64,000 nucleotides of DNA from Parelaphostrongylus tenuis (taxonomy: Eukaryota > Nematoda > Chromadorea > Rhabditida > Metastrongylidae): the NCBI GenBank assembly GCA_019055375.1, contig JAHQIW010005194.1:1-64000 (forward strand), in the 5' to 3' direction. The translations under genes and the position numbers were made by a program. Every line of letters begins with the position of its first letter. Positions within the stretch are counted from its first letter, which is position 1. Positions 36,960-48,306 of this stretch are shown here, piece by piece. The notes below the pieces were generated by a model. That model saw nothing but the letters and a program-made list of their open reading frames with translations, was not told the origin of the DNA and searched no databases.

Positions 36960-38015
36960 ATGGTTGAAACAATGACAGAAATCCAAGGCGACGAGGGCGT
37001 CATATCTCATCATTGAAAGATTCGTTCCGAGCTGTACATAGATTTTACAGCAAAAATCATCACCATTATACGACGTCATTATCATCAGCGCAAAAAGTGA
37101 AGTTAAGCTAGGCAGTTTCTCACTAAAATCATATCTTGCCATCCACCAAAACGCCATGCAGACATTAGGAAGCAATATGGAAGTGAGAATCAATGGCCGG
37201 AAATCACACTTTCTTCGTTTTAGTGATGACAAAGTTCTTATGACATCAAACACCAGACAAGTAAAACATATGTGGGCTGTAGAAAGGTTGGTTTCTGACG
37301 AATTCACACAAATACCGTGCTCATGGAAACAGATAGGTCTCGCATTTCATGCTCAACGGATCGAATATTTCCTTAGCTTCAATTATGTGTAACCAATTCG
37401 AGTACTCAAAATAATGAGAGGCGTAACTTCAGAGCTCAGCAGGATAAAACAAGTGGCTTGGGTAGTGTTAATTAGCAGCGTGTATAATATAGAGAATGAA
37501 GAAAGCTCAACTCCGTGTCCACTTTTTCGACTCCATGGTTCTCCCTGCTTCAACGTATGCTTCGAAAATGTGGTCGCTACCTAACCAGGATGAAATTTAA
37601 GCATTACGGAACGAGCATTGCGAAGGTCATGCTAGCAGTATCCTTCGTCACGCAAGTAAAAGAGATCGTCCGATGTTTTAACTCACGTCATCGATCCAAA
37701 GTTAAACAAGCCAGACTAGTGGCGATCAGATGGGCATGGACACGTAATATGCATTGCAGTGACAAGAAATGAACAAGACCCGCTACATGTTGGATCTCTC
37801 GGGAAGTCGTATATATACCAGAAAGTCCACCTACCTATCCGATTGTCAGATTTCTTCACGGAAACCCCTAAAGAAAAATTGTAATGCTTAACAAATCTTA
37901 GAGTGAGGAGATCGCACGGGGCTGCTCTTGCACATGGTAGAGAAAAATGAAAGGTTAGCTGGAGCTCGCTTGGATCACTGGACTGTCAACGGGACGAGAA
38001 GGCAGATAGATGATG
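36960..38015 (+). pseudogene. RTE-type LINE relic, reverse transcriptase 3' half
   Basis: In several broken frames, blocks of RTE reverse transcriptase appear in the right order: a thumb-side block ending QNAMQTLGSNM, then the catalytic box HFLRFSDDKVLMTSN (normally RFADDIVLIT), LRVHFFDSMVLPASTYASK, SFVTQVKEIVR, RHRSKVKQARLVAIRWAW, WISREV, and a tail LAHGREK..SLGSLDCQRDEKADR. Many stops and indels make it inactive. It is probably an older insertion of the same LINE group as 34.9 kb, in the opposite orientation. Confidence 0.87.
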
Positions 38016-38337
38016 CCGTTCGTAGGGGGGTCTGCTAGCATTCTGTCATTTTCTAATGTGAAATACTAGCAGACGAAGAATCTGAGGTGTAATGAAGGAA
38101 GGATATGAAATGGACAAGAGACGATGGAGTCTGGACCCACAACTATTACAGAGATTCAAGGATTTGTCTTCAACCACAAGAATATTGAATGTGTCTTTGA
38201 ATTCAACATAATCTTATACCGTGAGAATTCCTACCTTCTGTGTAGTCAAAAGCACTTATACCACAGGCAACCACAATGTCCTCTCCTTTTGTGACCTGTT
38301 TCAGAACATGATCATTTCAAACCATTATATTTTGTAG

Positions 38338-38630
38338 GAGCGCTGTGGCGCAGTGGTTAGAGGTGTGCTGCGTTGTATATGAGGTCAACGGTTCGATCTC
38401 GTGCTCATAAATCACCAGCCATTCATCCCTCCAGGGTCGATAAACTGGTACTAGACTGGTCTCAGACGCCTTGGAGGATAAGCACCACTGACTCGGTACA
38501 GCGGAAGGTCACCACGAGTCATTGTAAAGGCCACATATGCTTTCAGTCACCTCAAATGAAGTTAAAAATTGAAGACGAATGCATGGCGTATCCCTCTGGG
38601 ACTGATCCACGCCAAGAGCTTTATCCCTTA
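38338..38630 (+). repeat. SINE-like element, family 1 (good copy)
   Basis: Head GAGCGCTGTGGCGCAGTGGT then TAGAGGTGTG (box A) and CGGTTCGATCTCGTGCTCA (box B), body GGATAAGCACCACTGACTCG and CACGAGTCATTGTAAAGGCC, tail TGATCCACGCCAAGAGCTTT. About 293 bp. Confidence 0.85.
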
Positions 38631-39984
38631 TTCATATTTTGTAGCTTATGTTCATAACCAGCCCACAACACCCGAGGCGATGAAAATATTGAATCGAGAT
38701 ATTCGCTGGTTTGAGATAGGAAACATCAGGTTCTCACGACCGCGTTATTATCAGAGTTACAGAGTTTCATGCTATCCTTTTGATAGCCACGTCATGCTAA
38801 GAAAAGCCGTTATGCCCTGTCATTTGGCTGATGAGGCAAGATGTGACAAGAAAAAGGTCGTAAAAGCAGCCAATACGCTCATAAAACTTGTCAATGGAGT
38901 TTGCACGAGAGTTTTACGCATCCTGGAGAAGCCTCTGTATCTACAAGTTTAGAGGAAAACCAGAATTTCGTTACAGAACGAGTATTTATAGCAGCCAGAG
39001 ACTGTAAAGTATTCACGAAGTTTGGAAGTCATAAGTATTGCAAAACTGCATAAGTTGTGATTTTGCATGTTCTAAACAAAAAGTGTATTTTGAGGAGGCT
39101 GCTGCATGTGAAATTATCAGAATTGTGACTAGATGTATTTGAGCACAGTGTTTAGATCTTCATCAATATGTTATGTTAATAAAAACTATGAATCACTGGT
39201 ACTTCTGAAGACACCACATGACGAATGTATCTACAATGATTTGTCATCCTACTGTGATGATGAAGCGTCGCCATGTTTCAATCTGGTGAGCAAGTGAGTC
39301 AAACAGGTTACTACGCGGCACAGAACACAAGTTATAGAGATGAAGTCGTTCAAAAAAGAAGAATATTTGCAAATTATTGGATTTGAAGGAAAGGAAATCA
39401 AGTGTACATTTATTCATCTTCCGCGAAAACTTGTAGAACGTCTATGTTGGGCAAGCTGTTGAATGATTACAAAAAAAGCAGAAAAAGCTTTGTGTGACAA
39501 ATAAATACTCAAAACGATAATGAGTCAAAGTCATTGAATCAATAGTTTGTGCGTGGCTCATTACGAGTCAGTTTCCCTGGAGCAAAATGGGCCATTTATG
39601 GCTCACATCGTCGTCAATTTTTGGGAAACACTTGGAGAAACGGTGAAAATTTTGACTCTGCACTTTGTAGTTGTGCAGAAATTTGTAACTTCTATTGAAG
39701 TTCGAAGCTTTACAAAATTAAGAAGTCAATAAAATTTTGTTGTTATATTCGGGAACACGAAAGAACACACCGAATGAAGGAGTTTTGCATCATAGTTTTT
39801 GGTTCAATGTTGAGTTTTGTACAACTAAACCCTTCATTTCCCCTGAATTAGCAAATTGGTAATAGGTTTTTTGAGAAGGTGGAATACATTGACTTGATAT
39901 ATACGGTGATAGACAATGCCGGCAACTAGCTTGATGAAAAAATAGTGGCGGTTTTAGTTACGTGAATTTCAAATCATGATACTT
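38631..39984. other. Intergenic DNA, no gene recognised
   Basis: A plus-strand frame reads through the SINE tail to 38952 (127 codons). Its first third is SINE sequence and the rest shows no known domain, so I do not call it a gene. Confidence 0.35.
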
Positions 39985-40250
39985 AGGCCCGAAAACATTA
40001 ATTAAAATGAGAACCATTACATTCAACTTATTTATGTCAGCTGGTAAAGGACCTGTTTGATTTTGTGACCCAAAAATCGGTGCCGCGGGATTTGAGGAAC
40101 TATTGTAAAGTTTTTTTGCACCCATTTGAATGTGGAGGCATTTTCCCTGCGAGAAGTTATCGAGATGCTTGAATATATGATAGTCGGTGGGCGCGAGGGC
40201 TGGCGAATTGGAGGATGAGGCAAAACTTCGTAGCTCAATCACAAAACTTT
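39985..40250 (-). pseudogene. mariner transposase relic (Hsmar-like C-terminus)
   Basis: The minus strand gives YEVLPHPP, then in a shifted frame NSPALAPTDYHIFKHLDNF and GKCLHIQMGAKKLYN, and a terminal INKL. The block YSPDLAPTDYHFFKHLDNFLQGK is characteristic of the mariner group that includes the human SETMAR-type transposase. Frameshifts and the missing N-terminus show it is dead. It is a different mariner lineage from the relics at 3.2 and 7.4 kb. Confidence 0.85.
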
Positions 40251-42369
40251 TGTAGCGCACGTTGTGCGACGTCTGGCTGTTGGCTGACTGTAATTACCGC
40301 TTTTACTTTCGCACTAATCCTTTTCGCCATCCTAATTTGTTTCAGATTTTTAACGACACTAGGATGGTCGATGCCGAGTTCCCTTCAAGCATCTCGTCCA
40401 GTCTTAAGAGTATCGTGTTCGATGATTGCTTTTTTCATCACTCTGATGTGGTTGGTAAAAAAAGTAATTGCTGTATATGCATCGTTAAAATAAGTTTTCT
40501 TTACAAAACTTTCTGAACTACCGTTGCACTGCACATTCGTGACCGTCTCTGCGCCAAATACGCTGCTGATGTTGCAGTATGTCTCTGCTGCTCAACAAAC
40601 ATCCTTTTCATAATCCAAAATGAATGCTAAATGAACGCAAGCTGAACGTCGTTAGCAACAAAACGTACAGCGAAAGTGCGCATTGAAATGATATGTAAGA
40701 CAATCACATTTATCAAGAATTTATTCCAATATCGCACCGCGAATTTCAACATGCTAAATCGCCATTACATTTGTGTTAACCTGATATATACACCAGTTGT
40801 GCCTCGATTTACCTTCACGATGCCTGTGCAGTCGAATTATGCCACATGAGGACTACGATCAGTGCCAGAAGCTTTATTTATCTTTCGATTTTACTATTAC
40901 TTAGCAGAATGCATAATCGTGATCCAAACTGGTCAGAGAGAATCCTGAGAAATTCCAAAACAATCACAGTAGCTTCCCAAAAACAAAATAATGAATTATG
41001 TGTAGATAACCTAAAGAAATCTCCTACAATTAGCAGCCTTATTTTAAAATAAATAGGACAATATGGTAAGATTCAAAGATAATGGAGAATGGTTGGGCAC
41101 TACCCAGCCTATTTCCGTGTAGCGAACAAAAGCAGGCTACATTACAATATGTATAGCTGGGAGTAAGCCTCAAAGTCTTACAGCGTGAAGAAAAAGCTAG
41201 CTAATTCTAAGCACATGACTTTAATGAAATGAAAGGACGAAGCACGACGACTTATGGTATTTCAAAACAAAGTCACCTCCTTGCTTCATTGGTTGCAGTA
41301 TATGGGCTTACATCTAAACCTAAACAAATCCTTGAGCTGAACATAAACAAGCCAATCACGTTCGAAATAGGAGGAAAGCCTGTCAGTTGTGTTAGTGGTG
41401 TTCATTTAGTTGAACGATTCACTACCACTGCAGAATAGGGTCATTAACGAGTGCTTACAAACTTTACTTACATTTTTACATGATCGATGCTCATAAGGGT
41501 TCATTTAATATCGGTGTATTGTTCTGACCGTTGTCAACTACGAAGAGTTGTTCGACGCTTCAAATGATTGTCAACATATCAATACTCGTTGCACAAAAAC
41601 TTCGTCAGAATACTATTATACCACGAAAAATAAAGCTCATCCATTACTTCTTTGTAATACTCAAAGTGTTAGATAATCACATCACGTTTAGATTGGTTGC
41701 CGTCATCATACATGAATAATAAAATACCTTAATTGAGACGAAAAAGTCATACGCGTTATCAACGAATTCTCATCGAACAAATCTTTTCATGGTGTACTAT
41801 TGAAGCAGAGCCAATGCTTATAATGCCCAACAAAATAAGAAAAGAGATAGGATTTTAGATGAATCATGCGATAACCGAGTCAATATGGTTAGCTCTTTGA
41901 TTACAAGCATCATATCTCACTAAAGGATGTTTTATAACATGAAAAATGAATGAAGCAGTTATACAAAAAAGGCAGAACCGGGACGTGCTGCATTTGAATT
42001 TCTCGGAACCGATGCAATTGAATTTTTGTGTCGAAATTTTTACTCAGAGCTCCCAACATTGCTAATACCGAAAGTATTATATATTTTACACAGACACTCT
42101 GAACAAGCATTTCTGACACATATTCAGGATATGCAACACTAATCCTGGCGACGCTGCTCATATAATGGTTAGAATCGCGTAGTGGATGCTGTCTTCTTCT
42201 TGCCTGCCACAAAGATCTTCTGATGTTTCGCAGCACATATCTCAAATTTGCACAGCTAGACCTCTTACTTTATCACTTTATTTGACCTGCATCACAGTTT
42301 ATTTTTTTCCTTTCTACTGTACACTTTTTTGCTTGAGGAATTCTTCTTTACAAATGTCCGTTAACTAAT
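40251..42369. other. Intergenic DNA, no gene recognised
   Basis: No feature recognised with confidence. A short frame at 41229-41438 has ordinary-looking amino-acid composition (PITFEIGGKPVSCVSG) but no domain I know and no flanking exon I could connect. Confidence 0.35.
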
Positions 42370-42510
42370 CGAACACATGCCCTTGCAGTCTTGGGAATAG
42401 CCATGCTGGAGTATTCCGTAGGAGGATTGCCGGACAGTGTCGGGAGGCTGTGGGATCAACTCTTCGTCGAGCCGCACCGAGCATCAGTACTCGGCCACAG
42501 CTTCCCCGTA
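42370..42510 (-). repeat. SINE-like element, family 3
   Basis: The minus strand reads GGGGAAGCTGTGGCCGAGTA, followed by GAGTTGATCCCACAGCCTCC. The head is the same as at 10.3 and 11.5 kb. The flank TATCACTTTATTTGACCTGC near 42275 also resembles the flank at 10.23 kb, so the element may extend that way. Confidence 0.5.
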
Positions 42511-44334
42511 ACTAGACCTTTACACATAAAAATCATTGACACACCAATAACAGCAGAGTAAGATCAATATGCAAAGACAACGTAAAGAGGAAAGACTTAC
42601 AGTGAGAGTGTGAGGCATCTCCACGATAGATCCTGGTAGTACGAGGAGAGGGTGTGTTCATGAAAATATTGGTCCACCTTAGAAAAACTACGGTCAAGTG
42701 GGAACTTAACATACCAGTCAATGTAATATACTCATGAGTCAGTAGTATCCCCTAGGTAAGATTTACGGATGCTTGAATCTCATGTCACATTCAAAGTTAT
42801 ATGGTGTGATTTGAAGACATATAGGTTGTATGAGAGTTTTACCAATGAGAAGAAGAGAGCACAAGGTTGATATTTACATTCATCGCCATTTTCGTGATGT
42901 GGATGAAGGAAGCATTATTATCACAAGCAGGAATGGTAGTGTTAGTACATAGCGATACCTATCCTTATACAGTCGCTAACTTACAGTAGAAGTTAGTTTC
43001 GTAACTGAGAAGACGATATGGTGAAAAATGAACAATTGATATAGAAAATGGAAAACAAGTGGTAACGATAAAATGTAATGAATACTTTAAGAGAGGATGA
43101 AAGATTGTACATTGGCTGAAAGCTATGGCATCTACCGAATGAGGGGTATGATATAAGATGGAGTCGATTCTTCATGAATTAGAGAACAATTATGTTCGAT
43201 ATTGAGGAGAATGAATGGATGAGAGCGAAGCTTTGACGGCTGACGGTGTTATGAGCAAAGATTTTGACGGATTCCAGAAAGAACAGTATAGCTGACATCA
43301 TCAGAGAGGGGGCGATCACATGCTCGGGTGACAAATGTGCTTGCAACTGAGTCAGCTCTATATAAAGCTGGAAAAATCTTATGATTCACTGAATAGTGTT
43401 GATAACTATGGCGAACTAGGCCATCACCATCGATATCACTGATGAGAGGAAGAAACGGAAAGGTATGAGCGTCCGCACCACGTGTGCAGATATACTAGTA
43501 TCAAGAAAGTAAGTAAAAAGTGTAAAAGATAAGAGCGTTGATCAATCTCTAAAGGAAGCGCTTTACGTTCAGATAAGAACTCTATATATCAAAAAAGGAA
43601 GCAAAGAAGAAGTGAAAGTTGTAAGAACACTACATAAGCATGGAATGATGATTCATGACACTTCATAAAATCTTTATCTAAAGGGCGTATTTACTGCAAT
43701 GACGTTCCAGTTTCCCAGTTTGCACACATTCTATGACTTAGCGCTAAAGTACATCAGACGAACGAGCGGTAGCTTTCATAAATCAGCTCATTTATCTCAC
43801 AGTACGATAAACATGATGATGTACTTCGCATAGAAACCAAAGCTCATATAAGACAGAATAATTCGAAAGCTCTACATTAGTGCACCATAAGTGTGGAGAT
43901 TTAATAGGTAAAGAACATATGCCATATTGAAGGAAAAGATTGCCCTGTAAAGATATTTACCTGTTAATTTACAGACACATCAGAGCTCATCGTGAGCCTT
44001 GCTAATAGAGATCGGAAGCATGGCTTGACAGCTACGTTTTGATTTATTCATTCTAGCATGAAGATTTTTACAGGATGCTACAACTCGTGGAGTTTATGTT
44101 GGAATTTTTAGCAGTGGCTTAGTAATTGGAAACTTCTACCAACATTTCATTATCGAATTCTTGCACAACTGACACCTGGTGTACAGAAGAGATGAGCAGA
44201 ATTTCGGATGAGGTTAAATTAGCGACAAGATCTCTCTTCAGCGTGGCAGTTTCATTTTCGACGTATAGTGAGAGTTGGACGTAGAAGTAGACTATATAAA
44301 TATATAATACCTTTCGTTTGAAGTGTTTTCATAA
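42511..44334. other. Intergenic DNA, no gene recognised
   Basis: AT-rich with no motif, tRNA or repeat match noticed on either strand. Confidence 0.35.
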
Positions 44335-44404
44335 GAACACGTTCAAATTTCAATATTTCTGAAAATCATTTTTTGGCCGAGTAGTCTGTTACAGAGCAAC
44401 TTAT

Positions 44405-44457
44405 AGAGCCCGTTCACGATGTTTCGATCTTGACAGTCTCATCAATCAGGCGGTACC
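44405..44457 (-). ncRNA. Decayed hammerhead, partner of the 44.7-kb motif
   Basis: Minus strand: stem I GCCUG with CGGGC, core UUGAUGA (C3 to U), stem II weakened (GAC with AUC), GAAA kept, stem III ACAU/CGUG imperfect. It is homologous to the intact motif 250 bp away but probably inactive. Confidence 0.6.
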
Positions 44458-44706
44458 CTTCTTCTGCCACTCCTCTCGGGAAAAAATGATTATCAGCCAT
44501 ATTGAAATTTGAGCGTGGTCTTTAGAAAACACTCGAAACGAGAGGTATGATATATTTGACGATACTAGTCAAAAAGAATCGAATGTACACCACTTTCCAA
44601 TCAGTGATAATATCACTTGATGGATCACGTAAGATGTTCATCGTTGCCTACTCTTAGTATGGGGGACTGGAGCACCACCAAAGGATTGCAAAAGACGAGG
44701 GGTACC

Positions 44707-44750
44707 GCCCGACTGATGAGACTGCCAACGTCGAAACACGTGTATCGGGC
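44707..44750 (+). ncRNA. Type I hammerhead ribozyme, complete core
   Basis: Self-cleaving RNA motif. Stem I is GCCCGA (44707-44712) with UCGGGC (44745-44750), 6 bp perfect. The core CUGAUGA is at 44713-44719. Stem II is GAC/GUC (44720-44722 with 44730-44732, loop UGCCAAC). GAAA is at 44733-44736. Stem III is the palindrome ACACGUGU (44736-44743) with A15.1-U16.1. H17 is A44744, so cleavage would fall between 44744 and 44745. Every invariant base I know is present. Stem III has at most 2 bp with a 4-nt loop in a monomer and is self-complementary, so cleavage may need a dimer or a tandem transcript, as known for retroelement hammerheads. Confidence 0.85.
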
Positions 44751-44889
44751 TTTATAAGTTGTCCTATAAGAGACCACATGCGTGGCTCAAAAAATGATTA
44801 TCAGGCATAGTGACTATGCAGTCTTTGAGAAATCTTCATTTTGTCGCCTTGATAGCAGTGTTACGACGTTATAACAAATATGCAAAATT

Positions 44890-45060
44890 GTTGACTAATA
44901 ATTCAAAAGTTCGACTTTCTATAAACCTCGGCATAATAAATTGTTATATGAAAAGCGAGAAAACTTATCTTGAGCTGACGCGAGCTTGGTAAATTACTCG
45001 TAGAATTTCGGCTGACGTTTCGGCGACCCGCCTTCTTCAGAGCCTGGACGTATGTAGTAT
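44890..45060 (-). repeat. Penelope-type terminal fragment with hammerhead-like motif
   Basis: Minus-strand motif at 45009-45046: stem I GGCU/AGCC, core CUGAAGA, one unpaired A, stem II GGCG-GGU-CGCC, GAAA, then ACGU as zero-loop stem III and H17 = C. It corresponds base for base to the pseudo-LTR motif of the 53.6-58.5 kb Penelope element, with a different but still pairing stem II. The neighbouring text (AATTCAAAAGTTCGAC, GAGCTTGGTAA) is shared with 62110-62290. Confidence 0.7.
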
Positions 45061-45089
45061 GTCTGTTGACTAATAGTTCGATATATACT

Positions 45090-45270
45090 TTTCAGACCAA
45101 ACCTGTTGACGGTTGGTTACTGACGACTCAGATACCTTGTAACGCAAACAGAGTGATAGCAGAAGGAACCCCTAGTGGTGGGCACGCGCCCCAGGAAAAG
45201 ATAGCGGCAGGTTTATTTTCCGCTAACACTTCAAAGTTTTGCATATCACTCAGCAATGTTGGATAAGCCA
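45090..45270 (+). repeat. Dispersed repeat family B, copy 2
   Basis: Aligns with the reverse complement of 20500-20690 (CTGTTGACGGTTGGTT; AGCAGAAGGAACCCC; TTCAAAGTTTTGC). No coding potential. It starts within 30 bp of the Penelope-type fragment. Confidence 0.55.
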
Positions 45271-45539
45271 CAAGACTTATCATCAATGAAGAGGGTTTTT
45301 TAACGCCCCAATTTCTTCTTATTTTTTCGAAAGCGGATTGGCCCATTAGTAACTAGTCCAACGAATGCCGCGGGCGATAACAGTTGTGTAGCACTATTCG
45401 AATGCTAATGACAAGCAGTCAACCTTGTGAATGCATTGATATCAGGAAGACCTGTGCTTAGTTCATGTGAGGAAGACGTCGTGTTACGATATGCCTGGTC
45501 GAGCATCTGCTAAATTATCATACTCACCTGCCCAACAGT

Positions 45540-46240
45540 GAGCATGAATCATATCTTTACTTTCGAATGTTTACATAGACCTTGCTCGAAGAAGTAAAAA
45601 TCTGATAATCTGATTGCATCATTTCTGAGACTTTTCATGAGTTTGATAGGGCACTTTCACAGTACTAGACATCTGTTTTCCTTTACAGACTAATAAATAA
45701 CACGCTGCCTTTCGGTTCAGCAGATCCTTTGCAGAGGAGATATACCCCTACATATGATGGAATCGACTTGGAATTATTTAAATGACCGTATGTCGAATGG
45801 CGCAATCCCGTGACATTATAGCGAGCACAATCGAGCACTTATGGCTAGTAGAATGGATCATATCTTTACTATTTACTGTTTACATAGACCTCGGTTATAA
45901 GTATATTATTAGATTATTAATGTCCTTGAGCGTCGTCTATATAAGCAGTCGAAATCAAAGGTATAATCCATTATACCAGCCACAAGTGTTCGGCTGTGGT
46001 CACTGCAATGTCGGGGGATATTTTCACTCGACATGTGATGACTCAAATGAATCCGAGTCGACTCTTTTATAAGTACGGGTATGTTCGCCCTGTAAGCTAC
46101 CGGTTAACCGAAAGGTACCGTGCTACTGGTAAGCCTGTAGAGGCGAAGCAGCTGTCTACTATTGTATGAGTGCCATACCAAACTCACAAAAGGCTCAAAA
46201 CATATTATCACATTATCAGTGAGCCTGAAGTCGTTACCCT
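45540..46240. mobile_element. Tandem plus inverted repeat element with hammerhead traces
   Basis: A unit of about 306 bp starts AATCATATCTTTACTTTCGA near 45546. The same words recur near 45850 (GATCATATCTTTACTATTTA), which gives a partial direct tandem. From about 45925 to 46240 the unit appears in reverse complement. On the + strand at 46120-46160 the reverse copy reads GUGCUA, CUGGUAA, GCCU-GUAG-AGGC, GAAG, CAGCUG, i.e. hammerhead stems with three core changes. The forward copy has the matching but more decayed site at 45660-45715 on the minus strand. No reading frames of note. Confidence 0.65.
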
Positions 46241-46552
46241 AGACTGGTTTACTGCCTAACATCTGACCTTTCTGTCGCTAACCTCTTATTAATGACTATA
46301 TTTGCTCTCTATCAAATAATCAAATATTCTCAAGTCTTCTACATTCTGTTAAAAGTGCTAATCACATCATGTTAGTGTGATGTTGGTTATTCAACCTATG
46401 ATGTACAAAAGGAATCTGTTTGAATTCCTTTTGAAATTTATAATCTCCATAAATCTGAATCAGATTGACTGTCATGAACTAGTGATCAAGATTCCTATGA
46501 CTGTCATAGTGAATATAGAACGTAGCAACTTTGTGACTTGTTAAGAACACCA

Positions 46553-46625
46553 GGTCTCGTGGTGTAGTGGTTATCACATCTGTCTAACACACAGAAGGTC
46601 GGCGGTTCGAGCCCGCCCGAGATCA
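46553..46625 (+). tRNA. tRNA-Val (anticodon AAC)
   Basis: A complete cloverleaf of 73 nt. The acceptor stem is GGTCTCG/CGAGATC with one G-U pair, discriminator A at 46625. The D arm has the box A TGGTGTAGTGGTTATCAC. The anticodon stem is TCTGT/ACAGA around loop CTAACAC (AAC at 46586-46588). The T arm is GGCGG-TTCGAGC-CCGCC (box B). There is no intron. A TTTT pol III terminator follows at 46631-46634. AAC is the usual major valine anticodon (A34 to inosine) in animals, so this looks functional. Confidence 0.95.
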
Positions 46626-46639
46626 TTCGCTTTTGAATT

Positions 46640-47630
46640 TGCGTGTGCTCACTTGGATGCCATCAGTTGATCACTGATAATGTATATCTGATCCCGAAAG
46701 GAACGTTGACACTGGCATAGTCATTTATTCAACAAATAACAATAATACGTTATGGATTGCTTTCTTAAGATCATTGTTTCAATACGGGATCTAAAAAAAT
46801 GAGAAAAGGTCTCATAATTGGCCTAAGAGGCTCGAATAAAAAAGGGTTGAAGGGTCATGAATACATACAGACGCTATCCTAAGCTACTGAGAATTTCATG
46901 ACGTCATTCTATATGTGATCATAAGTGTTTAGAGGATAAGGCAACTAGCTTACGCATTCACGTTGACATCAATTTGACGTTAGGTAAAATCGCGGAGGTC
47001 CGTAATTTCTCTGAAAAGTTCAATATTCAACTTTTTTACAAAACAGATCTATAGTCCCTCTTCGACATCTTAGCGTTATGATTCTTAGCCTCATTGGAGC
47101 TTCCAGAACTGACTATCACCGTGCGCCGACATGCCGACATATATCCAATGGAGCGACGTCACTGAAATCATTCCGCGACTTTTTTAGAAATCTCGATTCA
47201 TCTTATCACATCCCATCAATTAGTACGCTTAGAAATATTCTACAAAAGAAATACACTTGCGTCGACAAAAGCAACGAAACACTGCTAGCAGGAACATCGT
47301 CATATATGTAATTAAAATCGGATTATCACTCGATTTTCAGAGACGACTGTGGTCTCGTACTCTTTATTGGATGCCTTAAAAAAAAAGATATGCCTTGAGG
47401 TTCTGTGAAAAGACCATTATAGAAGAAGCCCTGCTTTAGGTAGGAAGCTTTTGCTTTATTATGACGGTTTTAATGTAAGAATGAATATTGTGAGAAAACC
47501 TTGTTTATGCTTTTAATATGCCTTTTTATATTCGTGCTTAGCCAGTTGCAAAACGCACAACATTGTTGCAAGTTAACCTCAAGTTTCATTGTTTCAAACT
47601 ACAGTATACTACAACGGATACTGACAAGAG
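46640..47630. other. Intergenic DNA, no gene recognised
   Basis: Nothing beyond the tRNA terminator was recognised. The short frame 47078-47311 has no identifiable motif. Confidence 0.35.
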
Positions 47631-47635
47631 TATAC

Positions 47636-48070
47636 CTCTCCATTCGATCGCCTTTTTATAGACCTTGTTCAAACAATAATGATCTGATAAGGATATGACA
47701 CATTTTGAGCCATTAAGGTCCAAGTGCTATACAGGGACCTGTTTTGTTCTACCAAGACTCGTCAGTGACACCATCCTCGGTTCAGCCGATCCCTTGAGGC
47801 TATACTCCTCTATGAAGGAATTGACGCCGAGCAATAAATCACCGCAAGTCAGATGGTGGAATTACCTGACATTTTACTGACCGGCAGGTAACCGGTGTAG
47901 CGACCAGCACCTTGAATGGAGAGGCATGATTCATTTTTAAAGTCACAAGCGCGACTGCCGGTCGCTACAATGTCTTGTAATTCCATCATCTGACTTGCGG
48001 TGATTTATTGCTTGGCGTCGATTTCTTCATAGAGGTGTATGGCCTCAAGGGATCGCCTGAACCGAGGACG
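47636..48070. mobile_element. Palindromic element with hammerhead motif (family of 45.5 and 51.7 kb)
   Basis: Arm 1 (about 47771-47880) and arm 2 (about 47970-48066, reverse complement) share GGTTCAGCCGATCCCTTGAG, GACGCCGAGCAATAAATCAC and CGCAAGTCAGATGGTGGAAT with few changes. The minus strand at 47724-47771 holds a hammerhead: stem I GUGUCA with UAGCAC (one mismatch), intact core CUGACGA, weak stem II, AAAA instead of GAAA, stem III ACAGG/CCUGU (5 bp, loop UC) and H17 = A. The G12-to-A change should cripple it. No coding capacity. Confidence 0.72.
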
Positions 48071-48306
48071 TTGTTACTGATTAGTCCCAATAGGATGGAG
48101 CAAGCACCTGTACAGCACTTAAATCTTAATGGCTCAAAACATGTCGTATCTCAACTAAAGGAAGTCGTGGAAGATAATTTTTTAGTAAACTTCTGCATAC
48201 TCACTAGTCGGTTTTTAAAATTATCACTAGTTCATAGTTTTGAGGCTCTGTAAGATCTTCGTCTCGTTGTCGAATCACGTCTCAGTGGCCACTAGATTAA
48301 GAGCTG

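Larger units (their letters stand above)
44335..44815. mobile_element. Inverted-repeat element with a hammerhead motif in each arm
   Basis: The left arm (about 44335-44462, read on the minus strand) and right arm (about 44698-44815, + strand) share GGGTACCGCC, TGATGAGACTG, ATCGAAACA/GTCGAAACA, GGGCTYTATAAGTTG and CAAAAAATGATTWTCAG in the same order. Each arm contains a hammerhead-like motif at the same place. The ~235-bp centre holds another AAAAAATGATTATCAG copy (near 44484). There are no open reading frames, so it would be non-autonomous. Size and ribozyme content recall animal retrozymes, but this is inference. Confidence 0.7.

Noticed and set aside
38569..38952. 127-codon plus-strand frame
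   Set aside because: The first third is the tail of a SINE. The remainder shows no known motif or splice context.
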